Positions 1 to 5,271 of a DNA stretch of 10,695 bases are shown here, in pieces. The stretch is from CAYNQK01 sp964470375 (GTDB lineage: Bacteria; Spirochaetota; Spirochaetia; Treponematales; JBGSOB01): the NCBI GenBank assembly GCA_964470375.1, contig CAYYCP010000085.1:1-10695 (forward strand). The letters are read 5' to 3'. The position numbers and the translations under genes are program-made. The notes beneath the pieces were generated by a model. It searched no databases and had not been told where the DNA came from. It saw nothing but the letters and a program-made list of their open reading frames with translations. Every line of letters begins with the position of its first letter. Positions within the stretch are counted from its first letter, which is position 1.

Positions 1-371
1 ATGGGGTAGGGGAAAACGTTCTGAACGGCGGTGACCCAGGGCGCGAGCTCGGGCGTGATGAAACCGGCGATCAGGTCGCCCATGCCCAGGAGGTCGAATT
101 CCCAGTCATAGGCCCCGGGGGCGATGATGGTGGCTATCCCGTTGCCCACCGTCAGGCCGAGGGGCAGGAGGGCGATGGTGAAGCCTGTGTTGTAGGCCGC
201 CCCCTCCATGTCCGCCGAGAGGGCGTTGAGCTGGAGGGAGGGCGCCACGTCGCGGCCTATGCTGCCGAGGAGGGCTCCCATGTCCGACTCGAATTCGGTC
301 AGGTCGATCTGGGCCGTCAGGGCTCCCGAGAGGACGAGAAGGATCGCGAAGACGACATAGAACTTTCTCAT
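1..371 (-). CDS. Secreted or outer-membrane-like protein of unknown function (partial, C-terminus off the left edge)
   Basis: The reading frame opens at an ATG at 371 on the minus strand and runs without a stop to the window edge, giving 123 residues of an unfinished protein. The first 21 residues are a clear Sec signal peptide: MRK, a hydrophobic core (FYVVFAILLVLSGAL), and a likely signal peptidase I site at the T-A-Q around residues 19-21. The mature part alternates short polar stretches with glycine-rich, moderately hydrophobic segments (for example FTIALLPLGLTVGNG around residues 63-77). This is compatible with beta strands of an envelope protein, but I do not recognise a family. A GAGGAG ribosome binding site at 376-381 lies 4 nt before the start, with a good promoter upstream. 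It is transcribed divergently from the YbjN gene. Export is well supported; function is unknown. Confidence 0.8.
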   Translation of the reverse strand, partial: MRKFYVVFAILLVLSGALTAQIDLTEFESDMGALLGSIGRDVAPSLQLNALSADMEGAAYNTGFTIALLPLGLTVGNGIATIIAPGAYDWEFDLLGMGDLIAGFITPELAPWVTAVQNVFPYP

Positions 372-389
372 AGCGACTCCTCTTCCCCT

Positions 390-419
390 ATTATACGATT
401 ATCTGGGAGCTTTTTCCAA
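390..419 (-). promoter_or_regulatory. Sigma-70-type promoter of the secreted-protein gene
   Basis: Read on the minus strand, a perfect -10 box TATAAT occupies 390-395 and a -35-like TTGGAA occupies 414-419, with an 18-bp spacer. Transcription would begin near 383, leaving a leader of about a dozen bases that contains the GAGGAG ribosome binding site of the gene starting at 371. Confidence 0.65.
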
Positions 420-510
420 TCAGGGGAAGAGGAAAGCCATGTTCCCGGCATGGTTCGGGGGGCGCGCCAGTCCGGGGGGGCCGGCCGGGCCTGGGAAGGT
501 GCCATTCACC

Positions 511-539
511 TTGAGTGGAGGCCCTTCCTTGGCTATACT
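511..539 (+). promoter_or_regulatory. Sigma-70-type promoter of the YbjN gene
   Basis: TTGAGT at 511-516 and TATACT at 534-539 are separated by 17 bp. The predicted transcript start near 546 is only about 10 nt before the ATG at 556. This promoter lies inside the longer open frame that begins at 439, which argues against that upstream start. Confidence 0.65.
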
Positions 540-555
540 CTGGCCGGGGGGATCC

Positions 556-1029
556 ATGGGCCAATTTTCCACCGAGAGCCTCAAGGTGTTCGACTTGCTC
601 CTCAAGTACCTGACCGAGGACGGCTGGACGCCCCAGAAGCTCGAGGACAAATTCATCCTCAGGATGGGCTTCAAGGGGCGCAACGGGCATTTCACCTGCT
701 TCGCCCAGATAGCCGGGGAGTACGACCAGTTCATTTTCTACGCTTGCTCGCCCCTGGCCACTCCCGAGGACAAGCGCCTCGAGATAGCCGAATACCTCAT
801 CCGCGCTAATTACGGGATGCGCATAGGGAATTTCGAGATGGACATGTCCGACGGGGAGATCCGCTACAAGAGTTCCTTCGATTTCGAGGGTTTCGAGCCA
901 CCAAATATCCTTTTCCGCAACAGCATTTACCCGGCCGTCAACATGATGGACAAGTACCTCCCCGGGATCATGGCAGTCCTGTCTGGCGCCAAGACCCCCG
1001 AGGAGGCCGTCAAGATGGTGGAGGGCTGA
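556..1029 (+). CDS. YbjN-domain protein (putative sensory transduction regulator family)
   Basis: This 157-residue protein resembles the YbjN family (Pfam 'putative bacterial sensory transduction regulator'). The family has a compact alpha/beta fold and a poorly understood role, proposed to be in regulation or as a chaperone. The N-terminal helix (residues 7-20) is followed by a W-x-x-x-x-L-E segment, then beta strands FILRMGFKG and FTCFAQIAGEYDQFIFYAC (about 33-64). Next come a helix starting LEIAEYLIRANYGMRIGNFEMD (about 75-96) and a C-terminal helix pair with the NMMDKYLPGI segment. The order strand, helix with R-x-N, then a 'G-N-F-E-x-D' strand is typical of YbjN. The frame is open back to 439, but the ATG at 556 is chosen because a promoter lies just upstream, a G-rich ribosome binding site (546-551) precedes it, and the residues before it look non-coding (Gly/Pro-rich). 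The gene is monocistronic and ends at a terminator. Confidence 0.8.
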   Translation: MGQFSTESLKVFDLLLKYLTEDGWTPQKLEDKFILRMGFKGRNGHFTCFAQIAGEYDQFIFYACSPLATPEDKRLEIAEYLIRANYGMRIGNFEMDMSDGEIRYKSSFDFEGFEPPNILFRNSIYPAVNMMDKYLPGIMAVLSGAKTPEEAVKMVEG

Positions 1030-1032
1030 GGG

Positions 1033-1067
1033 AGCTAAGGACGCCTGCCGCCCTGTCCTCAGCTTTT
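1033..1067 (+). terminator. Rho-independent terminator after the YbjN gene
   Basis: AGCTAAGGAC (1033-1042) pairs with GTCCTCAGCT (1055-1064) with one A-C mismatch, around a 12-nt loop, and is followed by TTTT (1064-1067) on the plus strand. The right arm overlaps the stop codon of the convergent flavodoxin gene. There is no T-tract on the minus strand, so it should mainly stop the YbjN transcript. Confidence 0.6.
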
Positions 1068-1565
1068 CAGCGTCTGTAGGAAGGCCTTGGCATGGGCGCC
1101 CACGTCAGGGAGGGGTTCCGGCCCGGGGGCCTGGCCGTTCTTGGCCTTCTCTTTGGCTATCATGGAGATGATGAAGCGCTCGAAGGCGTTGGCCTTCTCG
1201 GGATCGATCCAACCGGGGAGGTACCCTATCCCCATGGCCCGATCCGCCATGTCCGCCGGAATAGCCGCCTGGATGATGGGTTTCGTTTCATCGCCCTTGG
1301 CCAGACCACAGAGGAAGAAGGCGGTCTTCTTCGTTGCGAGGGCCTGCCCGCTCCTGGAGATGAAGGCCTTGAAGGCTCGGCGGGGCCGTCCCGCGTAGAC
1401 CGATGAACCAGCGATGACCATCTCGTAATGGCCGATATCCAGAGAACGCCCCTCCCTGGATCCCAGATCGATGGCGCGGGCCTGAGGGCCCAGCTCCCTG
1501 GCCATGGCCTCCGCATAGGCCTTGGTTGCGCCATACTTGCTGGCGTACGCGACGAGAATCGCCAT
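1059..1565 (-). CDS. HemG-like flavodoxin-domain protein
   Basis: This 168-residue protein has one flavodoxin fold that probably binds FMN. The phosphate-binding loop follows the first strand (VAYASKYGATKAYAEAMA, about residues 5-22; Y-A-S-K-Y-G-A-T corresponds to the T/S-x-x-G-x-T loop). The second FMN loop is seen as MVIAGSSVYAGRPRRAFKAF (49-68), and a later strand reads KTAFFLCGLA (80-89). The pattern and length match the Flavodoxin_5 group that includes HemG, the menaquinone-dependent protoporphyrinogen oxidase. No other haem gene is present here, so a general quinone or flavin redox role is equally possible. The start at 1565 is preferred over 1583 and 1673 because GGGGGA lies 5 nt upstream. 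The gene is divergent from the XRE-cupin regulator, which makes it a likely regulatory target, and it converges on the YbjN gene with a 29-bp gap. Confidence 0.82.
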   Translation of the reverse strand: MAILVAYASKYGATKAYAEAMARELGPQARAIDLGSREGRSLDIGHYEMVIAGSSVYAGRPRRAFKAFISRSGQALATKKTAFFLCGLAKGDETKPIIQAAIPADMADRAMGIGYLPGWIDPEKANAFERFIISMIAKEKAKNGQAPGPEPLPDVGAHAKAFLQTLKS

Positions 1566-1697
1566 GTGTCCCCCTTTCGTCATGCCGGCCTCCTCTGTAG
1601 GTATCCACAGCTCCCGGGCGGAGAGCCCTTCAGGCCTCGCCGCGTCGTTCCGGGCAGCTTCCCATGGGTCCAAGACGGAAGCCAGGTTACTCGTACA

Positions 1698-1726
1698 TAC
1701 ATAATCATACCGGAGAGTCCGGTCAA
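1698..1726 (-). promoter_or_regulatory. Probable flavodoxin-gene promoter with an embedded inverted repeat
   Basis: On the minus strand, TTGACC (1721-1726) and a weaker TATGTA (1698-1703) are 17 bp apart. Between and touching them is a perfect inverted repeat, CCGGA-GAG-TCCGG (1710-1722), whose right end overlaps the -35 box. This is a sensible place for a repressor operator, and the XRE-cupin regulator encoded across the gap is the obvious candidate. The promoter is a motif match; the operator assignment is inference. Confidence 0.45.
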
Positions 1727-1748
1727 GTCGGCTCTGCCCCCTGCAGGC

Positions 1749-1777
1749 TTGATGCGCACGGCGCGAGGGACTACAGT
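1749..1777 (+). promoter_or_regulatory. Probable promoter of the XRE-cupin / DUF2007 operon
   Basis: TTGATG (1749-1754) and TACAGT (1772-1777) are spaced by 17 bp, each matching four of six consensus positions. The predicted start near 1784 gives a leader of about 14 nt before the GTG start at 1798. Confidence 0.45.
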
Positions 1778-1797
1778 ATCTTTGAAGGGATGAGAAA

Positions 1798-2370
1798 GTG
1801 CCGGAGACAACGCATCATTTCGGGGAGAGGCTGAGGCAGGTCAGGGAGCGTAAGAAACTCACCATGCGCGAGGTGGCCGAGCGCGCCGGAGTAAGCGAGA
1901 GCATGGTCTCGCAGATCGAGCGTAACAAGGTTTCGCCGGCCCTGGACACCCTCCTCTCCCTCGTGGACGTCCTGGAGATCGACATCGAGTACCTCTTCGC
2001 GGACTACAAGCGCGAGCGCCTGGTGAATCTGGTGCGCCGCGATGAGCGCCAGCGCATCGTCACGCCCACGGCGGTCTACGAGCGCCTCTCGCACACGGTC
2101 GAGGCCGACGACGCCCACGGCATCGAAGCCTACCTCCTGGAGATCCAGCCGGGCGGGGAGAGGGGCTCCACCGAGTACGGGCACGTGGGCAAGGAACTGG
2201 GACTCATCATCCAGGGGAAGGCGGAGTTCAGCATAGGCTCCAAGACATACGAGCTCTCCGAGGGGGATTCCATCTCCTTCCGCTCGGATTCCCCCCATCT
2301 CCTCAGGAATTCCGGGCAGCAGGTCCTCAAGGCATTCTGGATCGTCACACCGCCCAAGAACGAGGTCTAG
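1798..2370 (+). CDS. XRE-family transcriptional regulator with C-terminal cupin domain
   Basis: This 190-residue cytoplasmic regulator has an N-terminal lambda-repressor-type helix-turn-helix (residues 8-65). The recognition region is MREVAERAGVSESMVSQIER (23-42), followed by the usual S-P-x-x-x-T-L-L that packs the domain. A C-terminal cupin_2 barrel spans about 110-186, with ELGLIIQGKAEF and LSEGDSISFRSDSPHLLRN as its two cupin motifs; H129, E133 and H167 are visible. The first His of the classical HxH pair is not evident, so metal binding is uncertain. This architecture is that of the PuuR/small-molecule-sensing group, where the cupin binds an effector. Translation begins at GTG 1798, preceded by AAGGGA. 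The gene forms an operon with the DUF2007-ASCH-like gene (7-nt gap) and is divergent from the flavodoxin gene. The effector is unknown. Confidence 0.88.
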   Translation: MPETTHHFGERLRQVRERKKLTMREVAERAGVSESMVSQIERNKVSPALDTLLSLVDVLEIDIEYLFADYKRERLVNLVRRDERQRIVTPTAVYERLSHTVEADDAHGIEAYLLEIQPGGERGSTEYGHVGKELGLIIQGKAEFSIGSKTYELSEGDSISFRSDSPHLLRNSGQQVLKAFWIVTPPKNEV

Positions 2371-2377
2371 GCCCCCC

Positions 2378-3171
2378 ATGCGCGACGCCCGGGAGGGCTT
2401 GAAGCAGGTCTACGTCGCCGCCAGCGGCCCGGAGCTGGAGCTGAAGCGCGGCCTCTTGGAGGCGGCCGGCATAGCCACGCGGGNNNNNNNNNNNNNNNNN
2501 NNNNNNNNNNNNNNNNNNNNNNNNNNNNNNNNNNNNNNNNNNNNNNNNNNNNNNNNNNNNNNNNNNNNNNNNNNNNNNNNNNNCCGGAGCTGGAGCTGAA
2601 GCGCGGCCTCTTGGAGGCGGCCGGCATAGCCACGCGGGTCTTCACGGATACCTTCGCCCGCCTCTACGCCATCGGCTCCGCCGGTCCCTATTTCCCCTCC
2701 AGCATCGACTCCCTCTCCATTTTCGTGGCCGATGAGGATGCCCAAGCCGCAGAGGATATCCTGGCCGGAGGGGGCGTCCTGGCCGGGGCCGGACCTGGGG
2801 ACGGGCAGGCCGAGGTGGCCGAGGAGAGGATCGCCGCCCTGGATTGGGAGCACCGGGTCCTCATGGTCGGCGGAGGTTTGCCTAAGGGCGCCCTCGATGA
2901 ACTGCTGGATCTGGCGGACTTCGAGTACCTGGGCGGGCGGGGCCGCCCCCTCTGCGCCATCCGCACCAGCGCCGTAGAGCTCCTGCCCTTCCGGGAGGTG
3001 GGCCCGGAGCATGCCCAGGCTGAGGGTGAGGGCGACCTGAGCCTGGCCTACTGGCGCCGCGTCCACGAGGAGTTTTTCGGAAAGGAGTGCGCGGCTGCCG
3101 GCCGGGCATTCAGGCCGGGGGACCTTGTGCTCTGCGAGCACTTTGAGCTCATCGAGCGCTTCCAGGACTGA
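2378..3171 (+). CDS. DUF2007 domain fused to an ASCH-like domain (interrupted by an assembly gap)
   Basis: The frame from ATG 2378 runs into 100 N after residue 35, and after the gap it resumes in another phase. The 55 bases before the N run (2429-2483) are identical to the 55 after it (2584-2638). Removing one copy and the N run joins R35 to the codon at 2638-2640 in frame and gives one uninterrupted 212-residue protein. Residues about 10-78 (QVYVAASGPELELKRGLLEA through the VADEDAQAAEDIL segment) match DUF2007, a small domain annotated as putative signal transducing. Residues about 103-210 resemble the C-terminal part of an ASCH domain: GRPLCAIRTSAVELLPF, then EGEGDLSLAYWRRVHEEFF, then a final strand containing VLCEHFELIERF. 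ASCH domains are thought to bind RNA or nucleosides. The usual G-x-K segment at the start of ASCH is not visible. The ribosome binding site is weak (GAGGT, 11 nt upstream); a TTG at 2399 is an alternative start. It is the second gene of the XRE-cupin operon. Confidence 0.72.
2429..2483 (+). repeat. Left copy of the 55-bp duplicated contig end
   Basis: These 55 bases are identical to 2584-2638 and stop exactly where the N run begins. The duplication is best read as an unmerged overlap of two contigs rather than a biological repeat. Confidence 0.9.
2484..2583. other. Assembly gap of exactly 100 N
   Basis: The run holds exactly 100 N, the customary placeholder for a scaffold join of unknown length. 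Because both flanks are the same 55 bases, the true gap is probably negative: the contigs overlap and nothing is missing. Confidence 0.97.
2584..2638 (+). repeat. Right copy of the 55-bp duplicated contig end
   Basis: Identical to 2429-2483. An in-frame ATG is not present at its start, and the codons here repeat residues already encoded on the left of the gap, in line with a duplicated overlap. Confidence 0.9.
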
Positions 3172-3183
3172 GACTATCGGCCC

Positions 3184-5124
3184 TCAGGACTGATGGCCTT
3201 CCAGCTTGAAGGAGACCCTCGCCAGGGTGCCGCCCTCCGGGGAGGCCTGCTCCATCTCCACGCTTCCGCCCCAGCGTTGGGCCAGGGTGCGGGCCATGGT
3301 CAGGCCCAGGCCCGTCGAGCGGGCCGGATCGAAGCCCTCGGGCGGGCCCGGCCCGAAGTCGCGCACCTCGAGCCGCAGCGCTTCTTGTCCGCATTCAATG
3401 CGCACTAGGGCGGCCATTCCGCCGGTCTTCTCCGCGGACGCCGTCCCGTGCTTGAAGGCGTTCGAGAGGAGTTCGGTGAGGATGAGGCCGGCGTCCACGC
3501 ATAGCTCTATCCCCGCGGTGTACTCCGGCCGGTCGGATTCGAAGCCGATGGGCCTGGATTGGCTGCCGTAGCTGGCCTGGTGCAGGGAGGTCAGCTCCCT
3601 CAGGTAGGAGACCAGGTCCACCTTCTCCGAAGAGACGGAGCCGTAGAGTTTCTCGTGAACCAGGCTGATGGAACGTATGCGCATTCTCAGGGCGGCCAGC
3701 TGCTCGCGTTCCATGGGGCCGGGAGCCCGGCTGGCCTGGAGGCTGATGATACTGGAGACCACCTGCAGGCTGTTCTTCACTCTATGATGGATCTCCTTGA
3801 TCAATAGTTCCTTTTCCGAGAGTAGAACCTCCAGGCGCTCGCGGGTTTCCTGGTTCTCGCGCAGTCGCGCGTGCAGGAGGCTGTTGGCCCGGCCCAGGTC
3901 GTCGGCCAGGAGCTCGGCCCGGTCGAAGGCCGCGTTGGACCTGCGGGCCAGCATGGCCGTGAGCATGACCACGAAGAAGGCCAGCCCCAGGGGGAGCATG
4001 TTGAAGCTGACGAGCAGCACCGAGTTGAGGAATATGTCATTAAGGAGGGTCAGGAATAGGACGATGCCGCCGATGGCTATGACAGTGCTCTCCATCCGAT
4101 CGAAACGCTTGGCCTTGGTGAAGTGCAGGTAGAGCATGACAAACACTTGGAACAGGATTACGCAGTAGTACAACGGAGTCATGCGGGTCATGGCCGGGAG
4201 GGGAAGGAAGGGCAGGCTCAACAGGAGCGGGACCCATGCCAGGACCAGTCCGTCGCGCAGGCGCCTAGGCACCGCAAAGGGGTAGAAGTGCGAGTAGAAG
4301 AGGAGGAAGAGGGGCGGGCAGGTGATGATGCTCAGGTATTCCAGCTTGATCAGGATTTCGAAGGAGATGTTCGGGAATATGCTATAGGCCAGGTATTCCC
4401 CGGTGAAGAGCGTGCGCATGGACACTATGGCCGCGAAGCCGTGGAAATAGAGGTGGCTGCGGTCCTTCCGGCGCATAAGGTAGTTGATGAGTATGTTGGC
4501 ACTCAGGGTCATCAGGCTGGCGCACAGGACAAGCTCGATGATGTTGGAATCGCGTTTCTGCTTAGCTAGGCGCGCCTCCGGCCCAAGGCTCAGGGATCGC
4601 CATATCCCTCCGGAGCGGTACTCCCAATTGGAGACGCGTACATCGATCTCGATCTCGTTGCCGACTTCGCCCAGGCTGGCCAGGCCGGGACCATAGGCAG
4701 CCCGGGATTCCGCGGGGGAGGGGCCAGGCCTTCCCGCCGAACCAATCAATTTACCGTTCACAAAAAGCCTGAAAGCCGTGGCAATGGTGAAATTGCGTAT
4801 GGCCAGGGGGCCGCAGTCCACCGGCAGGAGGACACGTAAACGATAGGAGGCATAACCCATGCCCCAGTCCGCCCCGGCGTCGCGACCGTGCCATTGGTCG
4901 GGTACTCGGCGGTAGGCGCCCCCATGGGGGGCGGCCGGATCCGGAATCAGGACGGTGAAGGCCCATTCCCCATTCAAAGCGACATTGCCGTTATGCTTAA
5001 AATCCCATGACCTGAGATCGAGGACGCCTCTTTCCGCGACGGGAGGGGCCTTCCCGCAGGAGGAGCATAGGGCCAAGGCCAGGGGGAGGCAGGCCAGGCA
5101 GAGCGGGAGGCGGCGACGTCTCAT
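3184..5124 (-). CDS. 7TM-DISM membrane sensor histidine kinase (HisKA_2 / HATPase)
   Basis: This 646-residue sensor kinase starts with a basic signal sequence and a Cys-rich C-S-S-C at 20-23 that could be a loose lipobox. An extracytoplasmic domain (about 30-185) contains LNGEWAFTV, AFRLFVNGKLIGSAG and a late GGIWRSLSL. This layout resembles the jelly-roll sugar-binding domain of GH2-type proteins found in front of 7TM-DISM regions. Seven hydrophobic helices follow (about 195-215, 224-243, 257-281, 292-311, 316-334, 346-366, 369-393). A coiled coil (400-440) leads into the kinase core. The dimerisation box is KEIHHRVKNSLQ, with H447 the likely phosphoacceptor; N555 lies in ELLSNAFKHG, D589 in the RDFGPGP box, and STGLGL (603-608) forms the G2 box. 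No response regulator is adjacent, so its partner lies elsewhere. The ligand is unknown; divergence from malQ hints at sugars. No ribosome binding site precedes the ATG. It converges on the DUF2007 gene with a 12-bp gap. Confidence 0.88.
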   Translation of the reverse strand: MRRRRLPLCLACLPLALALCSSCGKAPPVAERGVLDLRSWDFKHNGNVALNGEWAFTVLIPDPAAPHGGAYRRVPDQWHGRDAGADWGMGYASYRLRVLLPVDCGPLAIRNFTIATAFRLFVNGKLIGSAGRPGPSPAESRAAYGPGLASLGEVGNEIEIDVRVSNWEYRSGGIWRSLSLGPEARLAKQKRDSNIIELVLCASLMTLSANILINYLMRRKDRSHLYFHGFAAIVSMRTLFTGEYLAYSIFPNISFEILIKLEYLSIITCPPLFLLFYSHFYPFAVPRRLRDGLVLAWVPLLLSLPFLPLPAMTRMTPLYYCVILFQVFVMLYLHFTKAKRFDRMESTVIAIGGIVLFLTLLNDIFLNSVLLVSFNMLPLGLAFFVVMLTAMLARRSNAAFDRAELLADDLGRANSLLHARLRENQETRERLEVLLSEKELLIKEIHHRVKNSLQVVSSIISLQASRAPGPMEREQLAALRMRIRSISLVHEKLYGSVSSEKVDLVSYLRELTSLHQASYGSQSRPIGFESDRPEYTAGIELCVDAGLILTELLSNAFKHGTASAEKTGGMAALVRIECGQEALRLEVRDFGPGPPEGFDPARSTGLGLTMARTLAQRWGGSVEMEQASPEGGTLARVSFKLEGHQS

Positions 5125-5131
5125 GGCTTCA

Positions 5132-5137
5132 ATGATA
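5132..5137 (-). promoter_or_regulatory. -10 box placed for a near-leaderless kinase transcript
   Basis: On the minus strand TATCAT (five of six consensus positions) ends 7 nt before the ATG at 5124, so transcription would begin at or next to the start codon. No Shine-Dalgarno sequence lies between them. I see no good -35 box at 16-18 bp, so this call is weaker than the malQ one. Confidence 0.4.
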
Positions 5138-5236
5138 CTCTATTCTGCGTCTGCGTGCAGGGATCGCAGTCCCGATTCCAGACGACATTTCATCGCTCCC
5201 CTCCTTCTATCGCGCAGGGGGCTTGTCCGACCATCC

Positions 5237-5265
5237 TTGACCAGGACGGGGCCCGGCCATATCCT
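5237..5265 (+). promoter_or_regulatory. malQ promoter, leaderless layout, with flanking inverted repeat
   Basis: TTGACC (5237-5242) and TATCCT (5260-5265) are 17 bp apart. Only 6 nt separate the -10 box from the ATG at 5272, so the transcript probably begins at the start codon itself. An inverted repeat, CCAGGA (5241-5246) and TCCTGG (5262-5267), overlaps both boxes with centres 21 bp apart, about two helical turns. It could be an operator, but six-base arms in GC-rich DNA also arise by chance. Confidence 0.5.
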
Positions 5266-5271
5266 GGCCGC

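Noticed and set aside
455..500. GC-rich palindromic patches (GGCGCGCC, GGCCGGCC) as a site-specific element
   Set aside because: Short palindromes of G and C are common at this base composition, and nothing else marks an attachment site or origin.
439..555. N-terminal extension of the YbjN protein from an ATG at 439
   Set aside because: The extension is Gly/Pro-rich, has no family similarity, and contains the gene's own promoter; the ATG at 556 with a G-rich ribosome binding site fits better.
2410..3141. Minus-strand open frame across the N run
   Set aside because: It reads through 100 undefined bases and is antisense to the DUF2007-ASCH-like gene.
2378..3171. A frameshifted or split gene (pseudogene) around the N run
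   Set aside because: The apparent frame change equals the 155-nt artefact (100 N plus one 55-base copy). Removing it restores a single frame, so there is no evidence of decay.
5155..5271. Upstream GTG start for malQ
   Set aside because: The added residues do not resemble GH77 proteins, no ribosome binding site precedes the GTG, and a good promoter lies downstream of it.
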